Shown here: one piece after another, positions 1-7,561 of the stretch
Layout: every line of letters begins with the position of its first letter
How positions within the stretch are numbered: position 1 is the first letter of the stretch
Source of the DNA: Candidatus Bathyarchaeota archaeon
Lineage (GTDB): Archaea; Thermoproteota; Bathyarchaeia; Bathyarchaeales; Bathyarchaeaceae
DNA length: 20,726 nucleotides
Assembly (NCBI GenBank): GCA_020344435.1
Contig: CP070826.1
Location: 22,072-42,797, forward strand
Direction: 5' to 3'
Translations under genes and position numbers: made by a program
Notes under the pieces: generated by a model
Seen by the model: the letters and a program-made list of their open reading frames with translations, nothing else
Databases searched by the model: none
What the model was told of the DNA's origin: nothing

Positions 1-1728
1 GATTATATCTCTTGGATGAAATGCAGAAGCGATTATCGAGATTCCAGTTTTGAGTCTTTCAACATATTCTTGGGAAAGGGATTTTATACTTGGATATTTC
101 TGTTTTATATCTTCAGTCCATCTATCGTAACCAATTGTGTCAGCCTTCAAAGCAAAAACAGGATGCATATCTGCCCCAGCGACTATGAATTCTACTCTGA
201 CCAAAGAACTCCCTTCTGAAGGTAATTGACTTACTTTCAAGGCCTCAAGTGGAGATCCTATATTCACCAAGACTTTTGTAATAGTCTTGGGAATATTTTT
301 CAATTCTACTTCGTGCACCTCGAATTGCAGGATACTGTTATAGATTCTGGCCTCTCCCGAAGAGCAATCAAGGGTGACCTCCTCTCCATCTTCTAATTCG
401 AGGGCATTAGATACGCTCACAGCGCAGGGTATTCCTCGTTCTCTCGAAACTATGGCTGCATGTGAAGTTCTATTCCCTCTCTCGCATATTATTCCAGAGA
501 CTTTTTTCAGATTCATCACAATTTCCCAATCAGGCGTAGTCATGGAAGTAACCAGTATAGGCTTTCTTCCTTTTTCATTCTGAGCCTCGACTTGCCTTCT
601 TGCTTCAATATGGTCTAATGCTTTGACAATCTGGCCTGTTGCAATTTTCGTACCTACGGCTATACCAACATGGGTTGGTTTCATCGTCGGTGTTCGTCTA
701 AGTTTATACATGGTCAGAGTCGTTCTCGTGGCGTGAACCGTTTCAGGTCGAGCTTGGGTAACATACACTTTACCATTCTCGACAGCGAACTCAACATCCA
801 TCGGTTTGCGGTATGCCTGCTCAATCCTTGTTGTGAACCCTGCGACTTGTCTTGCTTCATCTAGTGCTAGAACTCTTGGATCATCGACTTTGACAGAGAC
901 TTCTATGTTCTTTCTTGTCTTAGAATCGTAAACAAGCATCTTTTTCTGCGGTTTTAGGGGGGCAATAGTACCCAGCAATTTCACTTCGGGTTTCTTAATA
1001 AATGCTGTCCAAGAAGCATTCTCTTTCCCTTGAACTATCATCTCTCCCAAGCCATAAACTGCTTGAATGACGCCGACATTTCTATTACCTGTATCAGGAT
1101 CTATGGAAAAGGCCACACCCGCCTTTTCAGAATCGATCATGATTTGGATTATAACAGATAGAATTCCTTCTCTGACAAGCTCGACTTCAGAAATGTTTAG
1201 AAGTTGTTTCTTTCTCAAATCATTTCTGTAGTCCACAACCCTCCAGCCATAAGCAGATGCAATACATTTCAGTACATATTTGATTACTTGGGAGTCGAGC
1301 GGGACATTTAGATAGGTTTCGAATTGACCCGCAAATGCAGCAGTAGGTAGATCTTCAGTAACACCAGAACTTCTAACAGCAACTCTGTGTCTCTTTGAAT
1401 TCCTTTTCATATGATCAACTTCAGCACTGAGAGCATCGGATAATCCTTTAGGTACTTCCGTGTTTTCGATCTCGCTTCTTAATCTGGTCGCGATCTTCTC
1501 TGCAGCCTTTTCATCGTCTTCTGCAAGTTTCTTGTCTAATGCTTCAACTAATTCAACTACTACTTTGTTCTTCAACAAGATCTTGGCGAATTCTGTAGTA
1601 ACCATGATTGCGTGAGGTACGTTTTCCTCACCTACAATCTTCACTAGCTTAGCTAGATTGGATCCTTTTCCACCCGTTATCCTTCCATCAGCGGCAGATG
1701 AATCACTGATGTCTACAACGTAGTTCAT
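1..1728 (-). CDS. ppsA: Phosphoenolpyruvate synthase, 3' end beyond the window
   Basis: Converts pyruvate and ATP to phosphoenolpyruvate, AMP and phosphate, the entry step of gluconeogenesis. I translated 576 codons without a stop from an ATG at 1728 to the left edge. The ATP-binding domain is recognisable from the VRSS-x-x-x-EDLP-x-A-x-FAGQ-x-ETYLNV signature at residues 118-142 and DVEFA...VTQARPET at 311-330. The swivelling phosphohistidine domain carries TSHAAIVSRERGIP at 421-434, with His423 as the expected phosphorylated residue. Full-length enzymes are about 750-800 residues, so the C-terminal PEP/pyruvate-binding barrel lies outside the window. A TATA box ends only about 26 nt upstream of the ATG and no Shine-Dalgarno is visible, so the mRNA is probably leaderless. 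Related pyruvate phosphate dikinase is the alternative, but the motif set reads as PEP synthase. Confidence 0.94.
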   Translation of the reverse strand, partial: MNYVVDISDSSAADGRITGGKGSNLAKLVKIVGEENVPHAIMVTTEFAKILLKNKVVVELVEALDKKLAEDDEKAAEKIATRLRSEIENTEVPKGLSDALSAEVDHMKRNSKRHRVAVRSSGVTEDLPTAAFAGQFETYLNVPLDSQVIKYVLKCIASAYGWRVVDYRNDLRKKQLLNISEVELVREGILSVIIQIMIDSEKAGVAFSIDPDTGNRNVGVIQAVYGLGEMIVQGKENASWTAFIKKPEVKLLGTIAPLKPQKKMLVYDSKTRKNIEVSVKVDDPRVLALDEARQVAGFTTRIEQAYRKPMDVEFAVENGKVYVTQARPETVHATRTTLTMYKLRRTPTMKPTHVGIAVGTKIATGQIVKALDHIEARRQVEAQNEKGRKPILVTSMTTPDWEIVMNLKKVSGIICERGNRTSHAAIVSRERGIPCAVSVSNALELEDGEEVTLDCSSGEARIYNSILQFEVHEVELKNIPKTITKVLVNIGSPLEALKVSQLPSEGSSLVRVEFIVAGADMHPVFALKADTIGYDRWTEDIKQKYPSIKSLSQEYVERLKTGISIIASAFHPRDII

Positions 1729-1748
1729 TTTCCAGTTCTATAACTGAG

Positions 1749-1782
1749 CGGAGTAATTTAAATGCTATATCAGAATACTCCG
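1749..1782 (-). promoter_or_regulatory. ppsA promoter: TATA box inside a perfect inverted repeat
   Basis: Read on the minus strand, TTTAAATTA (1762-1754) is an archaeal TATA box. It predicts a start of transcription near 1732, essentially at the ppsA ATG. The heptamers CGGAGTA (1749-1755) and TACTCCG (1776-1782) form a perfect inverted repeat with a 20-bp spacer that brackets the box. This is a plausible operator; the regulator is unknown. Confidence 0.55.
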
Positions 1783-1969
1783 AATTTCTTGGGACCCCAA
1801 TAAAGGTGCTTCCAAATCTAAGAGGAGGACTGACGATTATGATCTTACTTTTGAGATCGGCTTTTCTTCGTTATAGGATACTGCCCGTCTTCTCAATTCT
1901 CCGAATCACATAACAGACTTTCTCTAGGTGTGCTCTCACCTTCCTGGAAGCTTACCGTAATGTCTGCTT

Positions 1970-2473
1970 CTATTGTTCTGCTGATATTTCCTCGATAACC
2001 ACTTGGCAGGACATCGGAAGTTTGGCGCCTCCGCGCCTGAGCGCTTCCTTTGCAACTTCAACGCCTTCCTTATCTACCCTAGCTGTCATTACTGTCTGAT
2101 CTCGTTTTACCCTAGCGGCAGTTCCGATGGATTTGCCAAAGGATTTCTTCATCCCGTCTTGCAGGCGATCGGCGTGTGCTCCAAAGATCATTTTGTTCTC
2201 TCGGAGCACGTTGTGGGGATAGGGGTTGATTTGTAAGAAGTAGTTCTCTCCTAGCTTTGTGGAGAGTAATCGGTTCGTGGCTATGCGCGCTGCTTCTAAT
2301 GCGACATGCCGGACTTGAGCCGCCTCCTGGGCAATCAAGAGAGCTTGATACTGAAAATTACCAGTTGAATCTCCCATAGTGAATTTTGTTATTCTCGGTG
2401 AAGGAGAGCCTCGAATGTATTTCTTCCGTGTATAGGGTTGCCTCTTCATCTTTCGATAGTTTTTTGCCTTCAC
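1970..2473 (-). CDS. rpl10e: Large-subunit ribosomal protein L10e (uL16)
   Basis: Structural protein of the large ribosomal subunit, the archaeal/eukaryotic relative of bacterial L16. It sits near the tRNA-binding and peptidyl transferase region. The 167-residue product begins with the typical basic segment (QPYTRKKYIRGSPSPRI at 12-28) and has the family stretches ALEAARIATNR and RLQDGMKKSFGKSIGTAARV. The length agrees with the family. The start is GTG at 2473, with GAGGG about 6 nt upstream. A second possible start is ATG at 2449, which would remove 8 residues. It has its own TATA box at 2505-2514 and so is transcribed independently of the dcd-like gene upstream. About 240 bp separate its stop from the ppsA start. 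Confidence 0.96.
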   Translation of the reverse strand: MKAKNYRKMKRQPYTRKKYIRGSPSPRITKFTMGDSTGNFQYQALLIAQEAAQVRHVALEAARIATNRLLSTKLGENYFLQINPYPHNVLRENKMIFGAHADRLQDGMKKSFGKSIGTAARVKRDQTVMTARVDKEGVEVAKEALRRGGAKLPMSCQVVIEEISAEQ

Positions 2474-2504
2474 AGCTCTTCCCTCAAACGTGCAAAAGTC
2501 GTAG

Positions 2505-2514
2505 TATTTAAACT
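2505..2514 (-). promoter_or_regulatory. TATA box for rpl10e
   Basis: Minus-strand AGTTTAAATA lies 32-41 nt upstream of the GTG start, predicting a start of transcription near 2483 and a leader of about 10 nt. The rest of the 230-bp gap up to 2703 has no convincing gene on either strand. Confidence 0.6.
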
Positions 2515-2703
2515 ATCTGTTACGGTCATTCTTCATCAAGACTTTGGATCCCCGCTAGACTATTCTGGTCTCCACGTTTTTGTGTCCAGTATCACATACG
2601 CATATTATTCTGGTGTATTCCAAAACCCGAACGTTTCTAGTGGAATCCATGGAGAAAAGAGGCTACTGGATGCTCGTACTTGATGGAGGTTGCTATTCAG
2701 TCA

Positions 2704-3243
2704 TCATAATAGCGATGCTTCATCGCGTCTATGATGTTTTTTCTCAAACCATATTTCAGCCAGTTCGTCGAAATCTGGAAAAACCTTCCTCAAGATCGGA
2801 GTGTAAATTTTCTTCTCGTCTTCGGTTACGTACTGAAACTGATAGGTGCCCATGTACGGTGAAGATTTGCCTATTCTTGTGAGGAATTCGATGTGCATGA
2901 AGGGGTCTCCCCTCTTTATTGTAATGGGTTTTCTGTCATTGCTCAAGTTGACGATTTCTAGCGCTAGTCTTCCAACAAAGCCGCTGTGGACCTTAGCGGC
3001 GTTCAGAAAGGACAATCCCATCCGCCCGTACTTGCTCTTCGCTGTGAGGTGGGCAATATATTCGGGTGGCGTGAACACTATTTCGTAGGAGATGATGTTT
3101 CTGTGCTCAAGATAATGCAGCGTGGTCTCCTTCTTAACCGTTAGGACATAGCTGTCGCCATCTAGGAGATTGTAGTCGAAGGGATAGATGCACTTGTACT
3201 CTTCAATCAAATCAATCAACTTGTCCTTACCGAGAATGCACAC
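2704..3243 (-). CDS. dCTP deaminase/dUTPase-family protein
   Basis: The fold belongs to the trimeric dCTP deaminase/dUTPase superfamily, which deaminates dCTP or hydrolyses dUTP to keep uracil out of DNA. The 179-residue product has the family core: YNLLDGDSYVLTV (24-36), AKSKYGRMGLSFLN (68-81) corresponding to the nucleotide-binding R/K-S-S/K-x-GR-x-GL motif, and GRLALEIVNLS (91-101), where Glu96 matches the deaminase catalytic Glu. The usual V-x-DPG-F/W-x-G segment reads KVHSGFVG (84-91), so the normally conserved Asp-Pro is His-Ser. Function as deaminase or dUTPase is therefore uncertain. The GTG start at 3243 is the first start after an in-frame stop and has GGTGA about 6 nt upstream. It lies 39 bp after the KsgA-HemK gene with no visible promoter, so it is probably the last gene of that operon. 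Confidence 0.8.
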   Translation of the reverse strand: MCILGKDKLIDLIEEYKCIYPFDYNLLDGDSYVLTVKKETTLHYLEHRNIISYEIVFTPPEYIAHLTAKSKYGRMGLSFLNAAKVHSGFVGRLALEIVNLSNDRKPITIKRGDPFMHIEFLTRIGKSSPYMGTYQFQYVTEDEKKIYTPILRKVFPDFDELAEIWFEKKHHRRDEASLL

Positions 3244-3282
3244 ACATTTTCACCCTTGGCATGAGGTAATGCGCCTTCATGC

Positions 3283-4731
3283 TTATACCTCTTTTCTAGT
3301 AGTCGTTGGGCATCTCTTGGCCATTATCAGGACGATCTTCTCAAAAGCAACCTTCCTCTCAGCGATAATGATCACTCGAAATTCTCCTTTCTCAAGTTTC
3401 TGGACAGTCTCATCTATCTCAGAGAGGGAAGACTGAACAAGGAGGATTCGACCGCCTTTCTTCAGGTGATTTGGCGCCTCGGATATGAACCTATCAATGA
3501 GGTTTCTTCCAGTTGTTCCTCCCGACCATGCTCTTTCAATCCATTCTTTCTGATTGGTAACTTTTGATGGGAGGTACGGGGGATTGACAAGGATCAGATC
3601 GAAAATTTCGTCTTCTCGCAGGGGTTCAAAGAGATCCCCTTGCCGTATATCCAGCTTCGACGCCACGTGATTGAGCTTTGCGTTGATACTTGTGCACCGG
3701 ACTGCGCAGGGGTTTATGTCTACGGCAACAACTTTCCTCGCTTTTTCTGCCGCGAGGATACCTAAAATTCCGCAACCAGCGCCCATGTCGAGTACGGTCT
3801 CACCCGTTTCCACTATTAGATTATCCGCAACTAGGTATGTATCCTCAGCCGGTTTGTAGACGCTGTTCGAGACGACAAAGGTATAACCGTCAAAGAATAT
3901 CTTCTCGTTGTTCTGCACAATCTCGTTTGCCAGAAGCCCGAAGTCTTCCGGCGCAAGCCTTCGTACCCTTCTATCATGGAATGGCAAGGAATCCGCTAAC
4001 TGCTTCAGTTCCTTTCCCTTCATACATACATGTATTTTCTGTAGGAAAGGACCGACTGCGTTTCTTGTCTTCTTGTTTCTTTGGGTGAATAGCGTTCGCA
4101 CAAGATCGAAGAAGAGCGTTTCATCCACTACTGGAAATGGAGGCTTTCTAGGCTTAAGACATATGATTCTAGAATCTACGTCTGGCTTTGGATAGAACAT
4201 TTCTCTGGGCACATGGTCCAGTACCTCCACCTCGGCGTGATAATAGGTGATGACAGTCAGTCTACCGTAGTCACTACTGCCTACTGGTGCCACCAGCCTA
4301 CCTGCGAGTTCTTCCTGGAGAGTCAACACCGCGCATTCAGGATTCTTCTCTAGGAGCCAGAAGAGGAGAGGGGAGGATATGGAGTATGGGGGGGTGGAGA
4401 CCACCTTGTTGAAAGAGGGTAAAGGAGTGTTCATAATGTCGCCCTCAATCAGAGCCACATTGTCGAAATCCTTCAATTCCTTCCGTAGTATCCTTATCAA
4501 CGTGGCATCTACTTCCACGGCGAGAACTCTCTTACATTCTGGAGAGAGAAGTTTCGTGAGAGACCCCAATCCTGCCCCAACTTCTAGTACAACATCTCCC
4601 TTACTAAGAGATGCGTAAGACACCAGATCTTGCAAAAGCGCGATTTCAACCGAGAAATTTTGCCCAAAGCGCTTTCTAGGATGCACATTATAACGTCGGA
4701 GAAGGCTTTTCGTTCTCTGGAGGAGATCCAT
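3283..4731 (-). CDS. ksgA: Fused KsgA/Dim1 rRNA dimethyladenosine transferase and HemK2-like methyltransferase
   Basis: One 482-residue reading frame encodes two complete SAM-dependent methyltransferases. Residues 1-272 are KsgA/Dim1, which dimethylates the two adjacent adenines near the 3' end of 16S rRNA: RFGQNF at 21-26, SAM motif VLEVGAGLGSLTK at 48-60, acidic EVD at 73-75, GDIM at 97-100 and FYPKPDVDS at 179-187. Residues 276-482 match the archaeal HemK2/PrmC-like enzymes that methylate the Gln of release factor GGQ: VYKPAEDTYL at 291-300, VLDMGAGCGILG at 313-324, VDIN at 337-340 and the catalytic NPPY at 383-386. In many archaea these are separate neighbouring genes after rpl21e, rpoF and DUF655, the same order as here, so this looks like fusion by loss of the intervening stop. 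The KsgA motif IV reads STPPYSISSP (112-121), with Thr113 where Asn is expected. The gene starts 10 bp after the DUF655 stop. Confidence 0.92.
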   Translation of the reverse strand: MDLLQRTKSLLRRYNVHPRKRFGQNFSVEIALLQDLVSYASLSKGDVVLEVGAGLGSLTKLLSPECKRVLAVEVDATLIRILRKELKDFDNVALIEGDIMNTPLPSFNKVVSTPPYSISSPLLFWLLEKNPECAVLTLQEELAGRLVAPVGSSDYGRLTVITYYHAEVEVLDHVPREMFYPKPDVDSRIICLKPRKPPFPVVDETLFFDLVRTLFTQRNKKTRNAVGPFLQKIHVCMKGKELKQLADSLPFHDRRVRRLAPEDFGLLANEIVQNNEKIFFDGYTFVVSNSVYKPAEDTYLVADNLIVETGETVLDMGAGCGILGILAAEKARKVVAVDINPCAVRCTSINAKLNHVASKLDIRQGDLFEPLREDEIFDLILVNPPYLPSKVTNQKEWIERAWSGGTTGRNLIDRFISEAPNHLKKGGRILLVQSSLSEIDETVQKLEKGEFRVIIIAERKVAFEKIVLIMAKRCPTTTRKEV

Positions 4732-4741
4732 TCCATTATCA

Positions 4742-5320
4742 CTATAGGGCTCGGGTAAACAGACGATACTTACTCTCGCCAGAGAGCTCCTCTACAATCC
4801 TCTTCGCGATGAGTTTGGCTGGGTTAGGTATGTTAGCACGTTGCTGTAGGTCTTCAAAGCTCTTGAAGTGTTCTCTTTCTCGCTCATTGATAATCTGCCA
4901 CATATACTTCTTTCCGACGCCCGGAAGGAGTTCCAACGAATGCATTCTCGGCGTTATCGCTTGAGTGTTGTTGAAGAAGCCGACAAACCAGTTCTCACGG
5001 TTCAACACTACTTTCTCTACCACACTTGGAAGCTCCATCTTCGCGGTGGAGGTTAACTCCTCGTAGCCTATCCGTCCGATGATGTAAGCAATCTCTTCTC
5101 GAGCCTCCCTTCCAACATAAACCCTGTCAGAAGACCTGACAGTGACTGTCTCTTTCACAATCGCCTCGAGAAGCGTGAAATATCCTTCACCTAAAACCTG
5201 AACAAGAGCACCTGCCCGATACATTCGGTTGACCACGGGTCTTCCGTGGGGAAGATAGTCAAGAACATACGCGTACTCTTCATATTTCTGTCCTCTTTCA
5301 GGTATTTCTTCATTTGCCAT
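4742..5320 (-). CDS. DUF655 family predicted nucleic-acid-binding protein
   Basis: A 192-residue archaeal protein of the DUF655 (COG1491) family, predicted to bind RNA through an OB-like N-terminal part and a helix-hairpin-helix. The start EEYAYVLDYLPHGRP (14-28) is typical of the family. The helix-hairpin-helix is visible as LELLPGVGKKYMWQIINER at 129-147. No catalytic motif is apparent. The family is regularly found between rpoF and ksgA, as here, which suggests a role in ribosome assembly or rRNA modification; that role is inferred from context only. The ATG at 5320 has GAGG about 9 nt upstream. A TATA box at 5437-5450 implies a leader of about 100 nt, which is long for an archaeon. Confidence 0.88.
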   Translation of the reverse strand: MANEEIPERGQKYEEYAYVLDYLPHGRPVVNRMYRAGALVQVLGEGYFTLLEAIVKETVTVRSSDRVYVGREAREEIAYIIGRIGYEELTSTAKMELPSVVEKVVLNRENWFVGFFNNTQAITPRMHSLELLPGVGKKYMWQIINEREREHFKSFEDLQQRANIPNPAKLIAKRIVEELSGESKYRLFTRAL

Positions 5321-5436
5321 ACAGAAAAACCTCTATCACTTGCCGGTTGATGCTATCCACTATTTGAAGAATACAAGCTAATACGAGCCTGGAGACTCAT
5401 GAGTTCGCACCATTTTGATTGGAGTCTGAGCTGAGG

Positions 5437-5450
5437 TATATTGTATATAT
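5437..5450 (-). promoter_or_regulatory. TATA box for the DUF655, ksgA-hemK, dcd-like unit
   Basis: The minus strand reads ATATATACAATATAC here, predicting transcription from about 5418. It lies in the 224-bp gap between rpoF and the DUF655 gene and would separate rpl21e-rpoF from the downstream genes. The leader region includes the 10-bp palindrome ACTCATGAGT. Confidence 0.5.
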
Positions 5451-5544
5451 GGTAGCCTTTAAATTTTTAAGCTAAGTTATCATGCTAAAATAGCAGCCTT
5501 CTTTGCACAAACCTGTTCTGGGTTAGGATACTTTCTGAAGGGCT

Positions 5545-5883
5545 CTATTCTTCTTCTCTATATTCGGCTAATAAAGCCAAGATTCCCTCAAGCTTAGAAG
5601 TTTCCACGATTCTACGTCCACCACCCAGAAAGGCCCGAATCTCTTCTATACTTTCGGGAATGCAGTTTACTATCTGGACAGCTTCTTCCTCTTCCAACTC
5701 AAACTCATCTACTAGACGTTTTGCCAATTCCTTTCCAGCGCGATAGTCTACCTTGGAAAACTTTGCCGCGTAGTCTAAGGATCGCCTCTGAAACTGATCA
5801 AGATGCTCCTCGCCTATCGATTCGAGTATCTTCTTCACCTCTGGGATTGCGACAACACGTTCTTTTGTGGTCTTCTTGGACAT
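5545..5883 (-). CDS. rpoF: DNA-directed RNA polymerase subunit F (Rpb4)
   Basis: Subunit F pairs with subunit E (Rpb7) to form the stalk of archaeal RNA polymerase, which aids open-complex formation and RNA binding. The product is small and acidic, 112 residues from the ATG at 5883. It has the family pattern: VVAIPEVKKIL near the N terminus, RRSLDYAAKFSKVD in the middle, then VDEFELEEEEAVQIVNCIPESIEEIRAFL, the HRDC-like helical region. I chose ATG 5883 because GGTGA lies 5 nt ahead of it. GTG 5892 and ATG 5889 are in frame but overlap the L21e stop. It follows rpl21e with a 5-nt gap, the usual archaeal pairing. Confidence 0.93.
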   Translation of the reverse strand: MSKKTTKERVVAIPEVKKILESIGEEHLDQFQRRSLDYAAKFSKVDYRAGKELAKRLVDEFELEEEEAVQIVNCIPESIEEIRAFLGGGRRIVETSKLEGILALLAEYREEE

Positions 5884-5888
5884 TCTCA

Positions 5889-6185
5889 TCACCTAGGCAT
5901 TGGTTTCAGATGCTCCGGTCGTGCAATTATCTCCTTGATTGCATCTCCTTGCGCGACCTCTACAACGTAAGCTCTGCCCCGCTTATCGATTACTACGCCC
6001 GTCCTTCCGTGATATCTTCGGTGTGGCATCCCCTTGAGGACGCTCGGATTTACCGTGATTACCACTCTCTCTCCAGGCGTGTATTCATGGAGTATCTTGC
6101 TCAATCCCACTTTTCCCCGTTCTCTAGGCTTTCTCCTCAGCAGTGAACGCGTTCTTGCCCGATATCCTTTTGATTTTCTTCCCAT
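5889..6185 (-). CDS. rpl21e: Large-subunit ribosomal protein L21e
   Basis: Archaeal/eukaryotic-specific large-subunit ribosomal protein. The 98-residue basic product has the diagnostic N terminus MGRKSKGYRARTRSLLRRK. The SH3-like part has YTPGERVVI, GMPHRRYHGRTGVVIDKRGRAY and a C terminus with ARPEHLKPM. The length matches the family. The ATG at 6185 begins one base after the pus10 stop, within GAGAAGGTTAGG, which serves as its ribosome-binding site, so the two genes are co-transcribed. Confidence 0.97.
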   Translation of the reverse strand: MGRKSKGYRARTRSLLRRKPRERGKVGLSKILHEYTPGERVVITVNPSVLKGMPHRRYHGRTGVVIDKRGRAYVVEVAQGDAIKEIIARPEHLKPMPR

Positions 6186-6186
6186 C

Positions 6187-7530
6187 CTAACCTTCTCTCG
6201 GGATTATGTTTAACACGTCAAGATTCATAGGCTGAGCCTTTGCGCCAATGAGTGCAGCCACATTTGGATCTGTTCGTCCCTTGTCACCTGTTATCAGCTC
6301 CTTGATATAGAGACCTCCTTGACAATGTATTCTCATTTCCATACGGTTTGGCTTCAACCTTTCTATTTTCGCCTCATATATGTACTTTTCCCGAATACGA
6401 TTCGCTCTTCGGTGCAAGACGCGTAGAGGCGTTTGCTGGCGGATGATTGCGTTGGTGAGAGTTTGCTCCAAGATTCTCAACTTCTCGTCTGGGACTACTC
6501 TGTTAAACTCGACGATTACTCGGTATATCTTCGATGCCCCCTCCCCCTTCTTCAGTCTTCTAACCGTGTCCTTATCAGCAAAATGTAGACTCAAAACCTT
6601 CACCTTCTTCTCCGCCTGCTTATTTATAGCCTTCGTGAGGGCTTTCAGGTCCACTAATCGCTTTCTCGGTTTCTTAATCTCAATAACGAATGGCCTCCCA
6701 CGCCCAAGCATACGAGCGTCTACGTCCTCTCGCCCTGCAGCGTGAAGTGTCGTCTCTTCTCCGCCAGTTTCCTCCAAGAGTGGAGCTGAAATGAGTTCTT
6801 CAACCGATTCTGGATACATCTTACCAGTCCAGTTGCACTCGACGCAGCCTTTGCTCCTGCATTTTGGACAAAACCATCTGGATTGCGGAATCCCACGGAC
6901 GAGTTTTCTGTATCTTCCTGCTACGTAGAGCGGGTTCGCTTGAAGTGCAACTTCATCACTGAAGGGGATTACTATGACAACCATGTCGGGTGTCTTATAC
7001 TCTACCATCTTCTCTGTGATCCTAGAAATCTCCTTTCCGATTTCACGACTAAACCCGTTCCGCATGCCCTCGCTATGTTCCACTTCGAACTCAGATTTGA
7101 ATTCGTCTTCCTTCTCCTCCACTCTATTCGGTAGATTTATGCCCACAAGAAATGTGGCATAGTCGTAGTCCTCCAGTTTCTCTACCGATCTGCTTACCAA
7201 TGCTGGCAATTGGTCAAAGCGCCCCTCACAAAGATGGCACCTTCGTTTCTTCCCGACCATTCTCCCCATCTTCGCTAGCACTTTGGCTGCCATATCAAAA
7301 GACCCATTCGTCGCCAGAGTCTCCAACAATAAGGAGCCATCTTTTTCGCCGACAAGCGCTAGTTTGTTAGCCTCCATCGTTAGCAACGTCTTCATCACAT
7401 CGCCCCGCTTCTTATCGTCCAGTCCATATCCTAGGAGGGCAAATTGCCTTCCTAGGCAATGATCGCAGATGGGATATTTCCCAAGCATACTCCGTGCCTT
7501 TTCAAGTATTTCCATCAGAAGCCGACTCAT
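6187..7530 (-). CDS. pus10: tRNA pseudouridine synthase Pus10
   Basis: Makes pseudouridine at positions 54 and 55 of the tRNA T-loop. Numbered from ATG 7530 (447 residues): an N-terminal zinc-binding part with CDHC (22-25) and CHLC (98-101), a THUMP-like region, a second cysteine cluster CPKCRSKGCVEC (221-232), then the catalytic domain with AGREDVDARMLGRGRPFVIE at 265-284, the Pus10 active-site motif. The C terminus has GGLYIKELITGDKGRTDPN, also typical. The reading frame extends back to 7587, but that would overlap the end of srp54 and lacks family similarity. A TATA box at 7535-7544 lies just ahead, so transcription may start near 7513, and ATG 7515, five codons in, could be a leaderless start. 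The next gene, rpl21e, is one base away. Confidence 0.93.
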   Translation of the reverse strand: MSRLLMEILEKARSMLGKYPICDHCLGRQFALLGYGLDDKKRGDVMKTLLTMEANKLALVGEKDGSLLLETLATNGSFDMAAKVLAKMGRMVGKKRRCHLCEGRFDQLPALVSRSVEKLEDYDYATFLVGINLPNRVEEKEDEFKSEFEVEHSEGMRNGFSREIGKEISRITEKMVEYKTPDMVVIVIPFSDEVALQANPLYVAGRYRKLVRGIPQSRWFCPKCRSKGCVECNWTGKMYPESVEELISAPLLEETGGEETTLHAAGREDVDARMLGRGRPFVIEIKKPRKRLVDLKALTKAINKQAEKKVKVLSLHFADKDTVRRLKKGEGASKIYRVIVEFNRVVPDEKLRILEQTLTNAIIRQQTPLRVLHRRANRIREKYIYEAKIERLKPNRMEMRIHCQGGLYIKELITGDKGRTDPNVAALIGAKAQPMNLDVLNIIPREG

Positions 7531-7534
7531 TCTG

Positions 7535-7544
7535 TATAAATATA
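7535..7544 (-). promoter_or_regulatory. TATA box for pus10, rpl21e, rpoF
   Basis: The minus strand reads TATATTTATA, centred at 7540. The usual 26-nt spacing predicts transcription starting at about 7513-7515, on the second in-frame ATG of pus10, which favours a leaderless start there. Confidence 0.45.
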
Positions 7545-7561
7545 ATCTCAGATTCTCGTCT

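Noticed and set aside
2685..2710. On the minus strand GCTATT, ATGATGA, CTGA and ATAGC follow one another at the end of the dcd-like gene, resembling C and D boxes in a stem.
   Set aside because: There is no guide between the boxes, so no C/D RNA can form. ATGATGA arises from the tandem stop codons TGA TGA of the gene.
3690..4195. Long plus-strand open frames opposite the KsgA-HemK gene.
   Set aside because: Cys/Ser/Phe-rich composition typical of antisense frames; the minus-strand gene has clear family motifs across the whole region.
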